Notes: a model not told the origin generated them from the sequence alone. DNA of 5,627 bases from Fusobacteriaceae bacterium UBA2433 (GCA_002342785.1 DDQV01000036.1:1-5627); one strand, 5' to 3'. Positions 1-5,627 are shown, counted from the stretch's first letter. Made by a program: numbers and translations.

Positions 1-1
1 G

Positions 2-41
2 AAAAAAAAAGAAAGAAAACTTTTCTTAAAAGCTCTCTTTC
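2..41 (-). terminator. Intrinsic terminator of the V4R/c-di-GMP enzyme unit
   Basis: On the minus strand a 14-bp stem forms between 41-28 (GAAAGAGAGCTTTT) and 24-11 (AAAAGTTTTCTTTC). It is unbroken if two G-U pairs are allowed, has a 3-nt loop, and is followed by a run of nine T (10-2). It begins 18 nt past the stop codon of the GGDEF/EAL gene, so it very probably ends that transcript. Confidence 0.85.
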
Positions 42-58
42 ATATATTATTTTTTAAT

Positions 59-2056
59 TTAATATTTTGGTGTTTGTTCTGGTCTTCCAAAATAATACCC
101 CTGAACATTTTTTATATTTAATTCCTTTAACTTTAGATATATTTCTTCATTTTCGACAAACTCAACTATTGATTCTTTACCTAGTAAGATTGCAACTTCA
201 TTCATTGTTTTAACTAAAACTTGATGTTTTTTATTAGTGATAATGTCACGAACAAAACTTCCATCAATTTTCAGGAAATCAACTGGTAAAGATTGTAAAT
301 ACGAGAAAGAAGAAAAGCCAGTCCCAAAATCATCTAAAGCAAAAGGACAGCCTAACCCTTTTAATTTTTCTATCCATATTTGACCACTAGACATATCCTT
401 AAGAGATTCTGTCTCAGTAATTTCAAATCCTAAACGAGATGGATCAATCTTAGTTTCTTTTATTTTTTCTATAATAAAATTTAAAAATTCATCATTACCA
501 ATACTAGATGCTGATATATTTATAAATAATTTTATATCAGAATATTTATGTAATGACTCCAACGCTAGAATTACTACCTTACGATCGATAAGATTCATAA
601 TTCCAAAAAATTTAGCCACTGGAAGAAAATCATTTGGATAAATAATATTTTCATTATTTAATAAACGAATTAAACCTTCATAATGGATAGTTTTTCCAGA
701 AAAAATATTAACTATAGGTTGAAAATAAAGTTGAAAATTATTATTTTCAAGGCCATCATGAATTAATTCCAAAGTTTGATTCACACCAACAAATTTATTC
801 TGTAAAAGATTTCCTTCCTTATGTGTAACAATGGTATTTCTTCCTTTTAGCTTTGCTTGATAAAGTAAAAAATCGGCATATGTGAGGATCTCTTCTTTTT
901 TCATATTAGATTTAATAGGTGCAATTCCAATACTTATTGAAAATATCACTGGAGAATCATTGGAATATGGATAAAATTTGTTATTTTCAATGAGTTTTCT
1001 TAGTTTTTCCGCAATAATTTGAGCTTCTCCTAAACTAATTTTACTCAATAAAATGGCAAATTCATCTCCCCCTATCCGAGCAAAAAAATCTTCACTTTTA
1101 AGATTATTTTGAATAATCTCAGACATTTTAATTAAAATAATATCTCCAATTGAGTGACCAAAAGTATCATTTAATAATTTTAAATGATCTACATCAATAA
1201 ACAAAATTGCACTATAAAAATTTGTTTTCTCCAGAGCTTTTTCTAATAAATATCTGTTGGGTAACTTTGTGAGGGAATCATGAGTTTCTAAAAATCTTAA
1301 TTTCTCTTCATTTTTCTTCTGCTCAGTAAAATTTCTTACAATAACTATAAAATACTCATGACCATCCATTTTATGAGATTTTATATTGATTTCACAAGGA
1401 AAAAAAGTTCCATCTTTACGTAACCCTTTACATTCAAAGGTAATCTCTTCTATATTTTTTAAACTATGATTAATTAACTTTGAATCTGATTCATCTTCAA
1501 AAAATAAACTATAAAAAGATTTTTTTAAAAATTCATCATGGGAATATCCATAAGATTTTTCTGAACACTTATTTGTATCAAAAATATCTCCATTTTTGTT
1601 AATGAAAAAGATATTTTCATATGACTGTTCAAGTAATTTTCGATATTGAATTGATATACGTTGCTCTTTTCTATTTTTTTCTAAACTTTCAACCATTTGG
1701 TTAAAAGCTTTTGAAAAATCTCCCATAAAATAAATACGCTGACTATAGTCTCCTAATGCTACCTGTTGCGTTTGCCAAACTATTGTTGATAGTTGAGAAT
1801 GTAATTCCTTAAATGGTGAAACCATTAGATTAGAAGACTTAGGAGGAGTCAACGTAAGTATTCCTTTTGATAAAGGATCTATAAAACTATCAATCTCATA
1901 AATAGTCTGAATAAACTGATTTATTTTTTTCACTAAATCTCTATATTGATAGGGATATTCTTCTACAATTATATTTGGTGGAATATCTCCTTTTAAAAGG
2001 GTATCTAAAGTTGTATAAATTTTATTGTATATTTTTAAGTTGTTGCAATAATTCAT
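59..2056 (-). CDS. HAMP-like/PAS/GGDEF/EAL cyclic-di-GMP enzyme
   Basis: A 665-residue bifunctional-type c-di-GMP protein. No membrane segment or signal peptide is visible, so it should be cytoplasmic. Order: a HAMP-like linker (about 80-130), a PAS/PAC sensor (about 138-245), GGDEF (about 252-412) and EAL (about 425-660). In GGDEF the metal Asp288, the N296/D297 pair and the signature GGDEF (329-333) are intact. The inhibitory I-site reads K320-S-E-D323 instead of RxxD, so product feedback may be weak. In EAL the signature is E460-G-L rather than EAL, but the other catalytic positions are present: N513, E545, D575-D576 in DDFGTG, K596, E632, E635 and Q652. Both cyclase and phosphodiesterase activity are therefore plausible; which dominates cannot be read from sequence. 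The start is supported by AGGGGTGA six bases upstream. It lies 50 nt after the V4R gene with no terminator between, which suggests co-transcription and V4R-dependent control of output (inference). Confidence 0.93.
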   Translation of the reverse strand: MNYCNNLKIYNKIYTTLDTLLKGDIPPNIIVEEYPYQYRDLVKKINQFIQTIYEIDSFIDPLSKGILTLTPPKSSNLMVSPFKELHSQLSTIVWQTQQVALGDYSQRIYFMGDFSKAFNQMVESLEKNRKEQRISIQYRKLLEQSYENIFFINKNGDIFDTNKCSEKSYGYSHDEFLKKSFYSLFFEDESDSKLINHSLKNIEEITFECKGLRKDGTFFPCEINIKSHKMDGHEYFIVIVRNFTEQKKNEEKLRFLETHDSLTKLPNRYLLEKALEKTNFYSAILFIDVDHLKLLNDTFGHSIGDIILIKMSEIIQNNLKSEDFFARIGGDEFAILLSKISLGEAQIIAEKLRKLIENNKFYPYSNDSPVIFSISIGIAPIKSNMKKEEILTYADFLLYQAKLKGRNTIVTHKEGNLLQNKFVGVNQTLELIHDGLENNNFQLYFQPIVNIFSGKTIHYEGLIRLLNNENIIYPNDFLPVAKFFGIMNLIDRKVVILALESLHKYSDIKLFINISASSIGNDEFLNFIIEKIKETKIDPSRLGFEITETESLKDMSSGQIWIEKLKGLGCPFALDDFGTGFSSFSYLQSLPVDFLKIDGSFVRDIITNKKHQVLVKTMNEVAILLGKESIVEFVENEEIYLKLKELNIKNVQGYYFGRPEQTPKY

Positions 2057-2062
2057 GAATGT

Positions 2063-2070
2063 TCACCCCT
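2063..2070 (-). promoter_or_regulatory. Ribosome binding site of the GGDEF/EAL gene
   Basis: AGGGGTGA lies six bases before the ATG at 2056. It is close to the AGGAGGTGA consensus and fixes this start. No promoter is evident in the 50-nt gap to the V4R gene. Confidence 0.8.
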
Positions 2071-2106
2071 AGATATTTTAGTTTTTGTAAATACTTATTA
2101 TTTATT

Positions 2107-2634
2107 CTAATTAGATTTTAGAGTTATTTGGAACCTACAAACTCGGTCTCCCTTTCCCCAACAATCAATCTCTTCTACCAAAAAATCTTCTTTAAAATAA
2201 GTTTTTAAAATTCCAGAAATAAAACCTTCATCATATTCACATACTTCATCATCTACGAAAGGAAGTCCTGAACAATCTAAATCTTCAGAGACAGTAAGAA
2301 CAAAATTTTTACTAGAAAGATCTGCTTTTTCAATTCTCAAAATACCTATTCTCTGTTCTATAAGAATTTTTCTTAACTGTGAGGTAAACTCAGAAAAAGG
2401 TAATTTTATATCTAAATTCTCTTGACTAAAACTCTCTCCAGCTAACTTTCCTGCTCTATGAAATAATAATCTCGCTTTTTCATCTCCATATTCATGTGCC
2501 AAAACATCCCTCATAGTATATTGCATAAGACGATATACTGCCACAGGAACTTCTAACCCAAGATTAGGTCTACCCGTTATAATATCTCCAATATTTTCCC
2601 ACTTAAAATTATTAATACTCTTATTTTCCTTCAC
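2107..2634 (-). CDS. V4R (4-vinyl reductase-like) domain probable sensor protein
   Basis: A soluble protein of 175 residues from a GTG start. The C-terminal part (about 105-172) is a V4R domain, a small-molecule-binding fold first named for a reductase in bacteriochlorophyll synthesis and widespread in signalling proteins. Four cysteines stand at the expected places: C121 and C132 around DCSGLPFVDDEVC, then C158 and C166 in CWGKGDRVCRF. They are likely metal or ligand contacts. The N-terminal part carries GRPNLG and a helical stretch including VYRLMQYTMRDVL, as in stand-alone V4R proteins. No catalytic function should be inferred from the family name. An upstream in-frame ATG at 2667 would add 11 residues, but it has no ribosome site, whereas AAGGAGTGA sits seven bases before the GTG at 2634. 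First gene of a unit with the GGDEF/EAL enzyme, so it probably senses a ligand for that enzyme (inference). The ligand is unknown. Confidence 0.88.
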   Translation of the reverse strand: MKENKSINNFKWENIGDIITGRPNLGLEVPVAVYRLMQYTMRDVLAHEYGDEKARLLFHRAGKLAGESFSQENLDIKLPFSEFTSQLRKILIEQRIGILRIEKADLSSKNFVLTVSEDLDCSGLPFVDDEVCEYDEGFISGILKTYFKEDFLVEEIDCWGKGDRVCRFQITLKSN

Positions 2635-2641
2635 TATTTCA

Positions 2642-2646
2642 CTCCT
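2642..2646 (-). promoter_or_regulatory. Ribosome binding site that decides the V4R start
   Basis: AGGAG (within AAGGAGTGA) is seven bases upstream of GTG 2634 and lies inside the longer ORF that begins at ATG 2667. The ATG has only A/T-rich sequence before it. The GTG is therefore the better start. Confidence 0.75.
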
Positions 2647-2675
2647 TTTTATATTAAAATTTTTCATTAGTTTTT

Positions 2676-2681
2676 ATTATA
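2676..2681 (-). promoter_or_regulatory. Possible secondary -10 box close to the V4R gene
   Basis: TATAAT on the minus strand, placed so that transcription would begin near 2669 with a leader of about 35 nt. The hexamer at the matching -35 distance (TATCAA) is poor. In such AT-rich DNA a TATAAT by chance is common, so this is a weak call. It matters because it would let the gene be expressed independently of the upstream hairpin. Confidence 0.25.
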
Positions 2682-2723
2682 TATAAATCTATATACGCTT
2701 GATATAATTGATAAATGAATATT

Positions 2724-2867
2724 CAAAAAAAATCCATCAAAAAAAAAATACAACATCTCGATGTAAACTTTATTTTTCTGGATTATAGTTAAGATAATAT
2801 ATTTTTTTAGAATATATCTATTAAATATAGCAGTAAATTATTTTATTGTTTTATTATCTCTAAATAT
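2724..2867 (-). repeat. Leader element copy A, upstream of the V4R gene
   Basis: A ~145-bp sequence repeated in the same orientation at 5489-5626. From 2760 to 2867 the two copies differ at about six positions plus one 4-nt loop indel; 2724-2759 is more diverged. The minus-strand RNA would form a first AU-rich hairpin (stem 2819-2811 with 2803-2792, extendable by TTAAATATA 2821-2829 against TATAGTTAA 2784-2792 with one mismatch, bounded by CAG/CTG at 2831-2833 and 2778-2780). A second, terminator-like hairpin at 2784-2731 follows. A good promoter lies 38 nt upstream, so the element is probably transcribed as a leader or a small RNA. It matches no riboswitch class that I recognise, and no ORF lies in it. 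Confidence 0.75.
2725..2784 (-). terminator. Terminator-like hairpin in the V4R leader (copy A)
   Basis: In minus-strand RNA, AATCCA (2784-2779) pairs with TGGATT (2736-2731). An A-rich against T-rich middle section and an inner ACAT/ATGT stem with a CGAG loop complete the hairpin. Eight T (2732-2725) follow. It stands about 90 nt before the GTG start and downstream of the promoter at 2905-2933, which is the position of an attenuator. It could instead end a separate small RNA. The 3' arm pairs less perfectly than in copy B. Confidence 0.6.
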
Positions 2868-3056
2868 CAATAATAGCTATTCTTTACAAAATATGTAATA
2901 AAAAATTATAGCATAACAATCTTTAGTTTACAAATTTTGTTAGAAAACTCATCCCTTGTTAAATAAAAGAAAATAATAAAAAATTTTAGTTAATAGTGAG
3001 CTTCTCTTAAAAATTTTATAAATTAATCACAGATAGCTTCCTTTAGTCTATCAGCT
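2868..3056. other. Gene-free stretch carrying the V4R promoter
   Basis: About 190 nt between the epimerase terminator and leader element A. No ORF with a ribosome site is visible on either strand. It contains the promoter at 2905-2933 and a 10-bp perfect palindrome, AATAGCTATT (2872-2881), between the expected transcription start and the element. The palindrome could be an operator or chance. The remaining bases (2934-3056) show nothing that I can name. Confidence 0.5.
2905..2933 (-). promoter_or_regulatory. Sigma-70-type promoter with extended -10
   Basis: The minus strand has TTGTAA (2933-2928), a 17-bp spacer, and a perfect TATAAT (2910-2905) preceded by TGC, which gives an extended -10 (TGnTATAAT). 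Transcription should start near 2897 and run through leader element A to the V4R gene, for a leader of about 260 nt. It is the best promoter-like sequence I found in the window. Confidence 0.65.
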
Positions 3057-3087
3057 AAAAAAAAGAGAACTTTATTTAAAAGTTCCC
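3057..3087 (-). terminator. Intrinsic terminator after the dipeptide epimerase gene
   Basis: On the minus strand GGGAACTTT (3087-3079) pairs with AAAGTTCTC (3073-3065): nine pairs including one G-U, a 5-nt loop, and then eight T (3064-3057). It begins 12 nt after the stop codon and closes the DUF819-epimerase unit. This separates it from the V4R unit downstream. Confidence 0.9.
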
Positions 3088-3099
3088 TTCTATAATTAT

Positions 3100-4200
3100 T
3101 TAATTTAATTCTATTAAAAGTTCAAATCCATCTATACCTTTTATTCCTAATCCTAATTCATCAGATAAAATCATTTTTGAGCCCTCCATAACAATTCCAC
3201 CATCTATTGGATTTTCACTACATAGTGCAGGACCATCTAGATCTATTCGAGTTATTATTGAACTTTTTGCAGATGCAAGATGAGCTGCTGCTGTCACACT
3301 TATTCCTGCTTCTAACATACAACCAATCATACAAGGTATATTATAAATCTCACAAATATTTATAATCTTTAGTGCATTAGATATCCCACCTGTTTTCATA
3401 AGTTTAATATTTACTATATCTGCTGCATTTCTAGTAATTACCTCTATGGCATCCCTAGGAGAAAATATTGATTCATCTGCCAATATTGGAGATAAAACTT
3501 CAGATGTAACTTTTATCATTCCATCAATATTATGAGCTTTTACTGGTTGTTCTACAAAATCCAAAACAATTCCATACTCTTCTATTTTTTTTATTGCATA
3601 TAAAGATTCTTTTACAGTCCATCCTTGATTAGCATCTAATCTCAATTTTATATTAGGCCCAACAGCGTCAAAAATAGCTTTCATCCTCTCGATATCTATA
3701 TTTAAATTTTTTCCAACTTTAATTTTTAATTCATCAAATCCTTTTTCTACAGCTTTCAAACTATCCTCTACCATTTTTTCTACACTATCTACACTAATTG
3801 TTAGATCAGTTTTTAATTCATTAGATCCTCCTCCTAATACTTTGTACAGTGGTTTTCCTAATGATTGAGCAAATAGATCGTATAGTGCAATTTCTACAGC
3901 TGCTTTAGCACTAGTATTTTTAACTAACGCACCTTGAACTATCTCTATTAATTTATTGAAGTCTTCAATATTTTTACCTATAAGTTGTTTTCCTATGAGG
4001 TTTATAGCTCCTATAATGGATTCATGTGTATCACCTGTAATAACTGCTGTAGGAGGTGCTTCTCCAAATCCCTTGTTTCCTCTATCTGTTTCAATTATAA
4101 CAACAATATCTTCTACAGCTTCTACTGTTCTAAGTGCTGTTTTAAATGGTGTAATCAATGGCACTTTTATCTTACCAATTTTTATTTTTTTTATTATCAT
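3100..4200 (-). CDS. Dipeptide epimerase, L-Ala-D/L-Glu epimerase type (enolase superfamily)
   Basis: A 366-residue cytoplasmic enzyme of the enolase superfamily, muconate lactonizing subgroup. It inverts the C-terminal residue of a dipeptide, typically L-Ala-D-Glu from peptidoglycan to L-Ala-L-Glu so that it can be hydrolysed and reused. Key residues are all present: T134, the KxK acid/base motif K159-I-K161, metal ligands D189 (LDANQGW), E217 (FVEQP) and D242 (ADES), the opposite base K266 (NIKLMKTGG), and the dipeptide-binding D320-L-D322 pair (DLDGP). The conserved R24 near the N-terminal cap is also present. Length and residue spacing match the Bacillus subtilis YkfB type. Exact dipeptide preference varies in this family and is not proven here. 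The start at ATG 4200 has GGAGG four bases upstream; an ATG 14 codons earlier (4242) lacks a ribosome site. It follows the DUF819 gene by 82 nt with no terminator. Confidence 0.92.
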   Translation of the reverse strand: MIIKKIKIGKIKVPLITPFKTALRTVEAVEDIVVIIETDRGNKGFGEAPPTAVITGDTHESIIGAINLIGKQLIGKNIEDFNKLIEIVQGALVKNTSAKAAVEIALYDLFAQSLGKPLYKVLGGGSNELKTDLTISVDSVEKMVEDSLKAVEKGFDELKIKVGKNLNIDIERMKAIFDAVGPNIKLRLDANQGWTVKESLYAIKKIEEYGIVLDFVEQPVKAHNIDGMIKVTSEVLSPILADESIFSPRDAIEVITRNAADIVNIKLMKTGGISNALKIINICEIYNIPCMIGCMLEAGISVTAAAHLASAKSSIITRIDLDGPALCSENPIDGGIVMEGSKMILSDELGLGIKGIDGFELLIELN

Positions 4201-4204
4201 AACT

Positions 4205-4209
4205 CCTCC
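4205..4209 (-). promoter_or_regulatory. Ribosome binding site that decides the epimerase start
   Basis: GGAGG inside GAGGGAGGAG, four bases before ATG 4200. The purine stretch extends further upstream, so effective spacing may be longer. It rules against the ATG at 4242, which follows only A/T sequence. Confidence 0.8.
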
Positions 4210-4282
4210 CTCTATTATAATTTTTTTTAAAATTTTTTTCATTTATAATTACAATTTATTTTTTTAAGTTAAACTAAACTTT

Positions 4283-5443
4283 CTAAATCATTAATGATAA
4301 AATTTTACCTACAATTAATCCTCCACCAGTTCCTATTATATATCCTAACATAGCCATCAATACTCCAACGGGAATTAACGCTTCCGAATACGCAGCAGCT
4401 AATATTCGTGCTGAAGCCACTCCTCCAATATTCGCTAAAGAAGCTACACCACAAGTAAATAAATCTAATTTAAATATTTTTGCTACAACAAACATAAGTC
4501 CTGCATGAATTAATATAATTACTAATCCAGCTATTATATATATAGGAGCTTTTGTTAATTCTCCAAAATTTGCAGATGAAGCCATAAGAGCTACAATAAT
4601 ATATAACATTGTATTGGAAATTTCAGAACTCCCAGCTATTTTTCCAATTGGTGTCATTGCAAATACTACTCCCAAAACTGTTACAATAAGTACTTTCCAT
4701 GTTGAAGCTGTTAAAAATGATGTCTGGGGTAGATATTGAGCTGCAAAAATAGCAAAACTAGACATTGCTAAACTTAATCCTAACAAAAATATCATATCTA
4801 CAAATTGAATTTCTTTCTTAGTTTCATTATTTTTGGATAGTTCAGCACTCACTCTATCTAAAGTTTCTGTAGAAGCTCTAGTAATTTTATTAAATACTTT
4901 TCCATAAGGAACTAAAGCTAGTAATAACATAACCCATATTGAATAATCAATAGAATCAATTAATAGTGTATACCCCATACTACTGTCTGGCAAATTAAGA
5001 GCTCCTTGAATAGCTGCCATATTTCCAGTTCCACCCATCCAACTTCCAGATAGTGCTGCAAATGATTTCCAAGCTAATGGATCTAACCATTTTCCAAAAA
5101 TTGCAAAGGAACCTACAAATCCTATCCCAATTGTAATTGATGCTGCAAAGAATCCTAATAACATCTTTCCACCAAGTTTTTTTATCTGTCTCAAATCACT
5201 TTTTAATAACATTAAAAATATCATTGCTGGTAATAATGTATTCTTTAATGTTCCACGAGTTGCCTTTATTGCATCATCAGTTGTCCAAACATTAAAAGTT
5301 GAACCAAGCATAACAACTAAATACAATAATACTATTGCAGGAACATATTCAAAGAATTTATTTTTATTTTTTGACTCCCATAATTTTAAACCTCCTGCTA
5401 AAAAAACTAAAAATGCTAAATAACTAAACCCTGTCTCAATCAT
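4283..5443 (-). CDS. DUF819 (YjcL-like) integral membrane protein, probable transporter
   Basis: A very hydrophobic 386-residue protein with roughly 10-12 membrane segments. Approximate positions are 6-21, 34-50, 65-80, 95-117, 157-180, 215-235, 248-266, 275-294, 300-322 and 355-380. Two Gly/Ala/Ser-rich stretches, SGSWMGGTGNMAAIQ (132-146) and SLANIGGVASARILAAAY (335-352), sit at similar places in the two halves. A polar loop (about 183-213) divides the halves. This two-half pattern is typical of secondary transporters with re-entrant loops. The protein matches the DUF819 family (B. subtilis YjcL); its substrate is not established as far as I know. Position directly ahead of a dipeptide epimerase suggests transport of a peptide or amino acid (inference). 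ATG 5443 is chosen because AAAAGGGGGGG precedes it; a TTG at 5491 would extend the frame through that ribosome site. Leader element B lies 45 nt upstream. Confidence 0.85.
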   Translation of the reverse strand: MIETGFSYLAFLVFLAGGLKLWESKNKNKFFEYVPAIVLLYLVVMLGSTFNVWTTDDAIKATRGTLKNTLLPAMIFLMLLKSDLRQIKKLGGKMLLGFFAASITIGIGFVGSFAIFGKWLDPLAWKSFAALSGSWMGGTGNMAAIQGALNLPDSSMGYTLLIDSIDYSIWVMLLLALVPYGKVFNKITRASTETLDRVSAELSKNNETKKEIQFVDMIFLLGLSLAMSSFAIFAAQYLPQTSFLTASTWKVLIVTVLGVVFAMTPIGKIAGSSEISNTMLYIIVALMASSANFGELTKAPIYIIAGLVIILIHAGLMFVVAKIFKLDLFTCGVASLANIGGVASARILAAAYSEALIPVGVLMAMLGYIIGTGGGLIVGKILSLMI

Positions 5444-5448
5444 TTTTA

Positions 5449-5455
5449 CCCCCCC
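5449..5455 (-). promoter_or_regulatory. Ribosome binding site made of a G7 tract
   Basis: Seven consecutive G, directly after seven A (5462-5456) on the minus strand, five bases before ATG 5443. It serves as the Shine-Dalgarno site of the DUF819 gene. A G7 run is striking in DNA this AT-rich, and homopolymers of this kind can vary in length by slippage. Confidence 0.65.
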
Positions 5456-5488
5456 TTTTTTTATTTTAAATATAAATAAATTAATATA

Positions 5489-5627
5489 CAAAAAAATCCA
5501 GCAAAATAAAGAACACCTTATAGATGTAAACTTTATTTTCCTGGATTATATTTAAGATAATATATTTTTAATATATCTATTAAATATAGCAGTAAATCAT
5601 TTTATTTTTTTATCAGCTCTAAATATT
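5489..5627 (-). repeat. Leader element copy B, upstream of the DUF819 gene (cut by window edge)
   Basis: The second copy of the element at 2724-2867, in the same orientation and likewise just upstream of an operon's first gene. The match continues to 5626, one base from the end of the window, so its true limit and its promoter lie outside. The first hairpin is better paired here: TTAAATATA (5580-5588) matches TATATTTAA (5547-5555) perfectly. The inner stem AATATATCT (5570-5578) pairs with AGATaATATATT (5555-5566) around a 3-nt loop, and CAG/CTG (5590-5592, 5541-5543) bound the structure. Compared with copy A, the main indel falls in this loop and leaves the stem intact. Confidence 0.75.
5490..5547 (-). 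terminator. Strong terminator-like hairpin in the DUF819 leader (copy B)
   Basis: In minus-strand RNA a 17-bp stem with one mismatch forms between 5547-5531 (AATCCAGGAAAATAAAG) and 5511-5495 (CTTTATTTTGCTGGATT). A further inner stem, ACATCT/AGGTGT with a 3-nt loop, lies in its apex. Seven T (5496-5490) follow. It ends only 46 nt before ATG 5443. Between it and the gene there is only a poor promoter candidate (TTGTAT, 17 bp, TAAAAT at 5491-5463), whose start would fall at the ribosome site. Read-through or regulated antitermination therefore looks likely. Confidence 0.7.

Noticed and set aside
2781..2835. Promoter inside the repeat (TATAAT at 2788-2783, or TTTACT with TATATT)
   Set aside because: The TATAAT lies at the terminator stem's base with no matching -35 box, and the second pair has a 15-bp spacer. 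AT-rich sequence gives such matches by chance.
2724..2867. Insertion sequence or MITE
   Set aside because: No terminal inverted repeats or flanking target duplication could be seen, and no transposase fragment is present. The right end of copy B is cut by the window, so this is not fully excluded.
2724..2933. Known c-di-GMP riboswitch ahead of the c-di-GMP unit
   Set aside because: The leader lacks the GC-containing conserved motifs of c-di-GMP-I and c-di-GMP-II aptamers, and the same element also precedes the DUF819 gene.
3956..4267. Plus-strand open frame of about 103 codons, plus a shorter one at 3985-4230
   Set aside because: Both lie opposite the well-supported epimerase gene, have low-complexity Ile/Phe/Asn/Cys-rich translations and no recognisable domain. 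They are shadows of the real gene.
4201..4282. Terminator or separate promoter between the DUF819 and epimerase genes
   Set aside because: Only a weak AAGTT/AACTT hairpin followed by A, not T, is present, and the TATAAT close to the ribosome site would leave no leader. Co-transcription is simpler.
1..5627. CRISPR array, tRNA or rRNA genes
   Set aside because: No regularly spaced short repeats and no GC-rich cloverleaf-like or rRNA-like sequence was seen on either strand.

Overview
This is a very AT-rich window from a low-GC anaerobe-type genome. Strong purine-rich Shine-Dalgarno sites, A/T-ending codons and the gene families present fit Fusobacteriota (Ilyobacter, Cetobacterium or Fusobacterium relatives) or Clostridia. 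The sequence alone does not settle which, and I lean slightly to Fusobacteriota. All four convincing genes lie on the minus strand, so transcription runs from right to left.

Right half (5627 to 3057): a two-gene unit. A DUF819/YjcL-type membrane protein (5443-4283) is followed after 82 nt by a dipeptide epimerase of the L-Ala-D/L-Glu epimerase type (4200-3100), with a clear intrinsic terminator at 3057-3087. The likely theme is uptake and recycling of cell-wall-derived peptides or amino acids. The epimerase assignment is firm as to family. The transporter's substrate is unknown.

Middle (3056 to 2635): about 420 nt without a gene. It holds a good extended -10 promoter (2905-2933), then a ~145-nt element (2724-2867) ending in a terminator-like hairpin with a T tract, then a short stretch to the next gene.

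Left half (2634 to 1): a second two-gene unit. A small V4R-domain (4-vinyl reductase-like) probable sensor protein (2634-2107) is followed after 50 nt by a cytoplasmic HAMP-like/PAS/GGDEF/EAL cyclic-di-GMP enzyme (2056-59). A strong intrinsic terminator lies at 2-41.

The most notable feature is that the ~145-nt element in front of the V4R gene recurs in front of the DUF819 gene (5489 to the window edge), about 94% identical over its best ~104 aligned positions. Both copies fold, on the transcribed strand, into an AU-rich hairpin followed by a long terminator-like hairpin 45-90 nt upstream of the start codon. It could be a shared transcription-attenuating leader that co-regulates a c-di-GMP signalling unit and a peptide-metabolism unit, a pair of small RNA genes, or a dispersed palindromic repeat. 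The sequence favours a transcribed element but does not decide among these.
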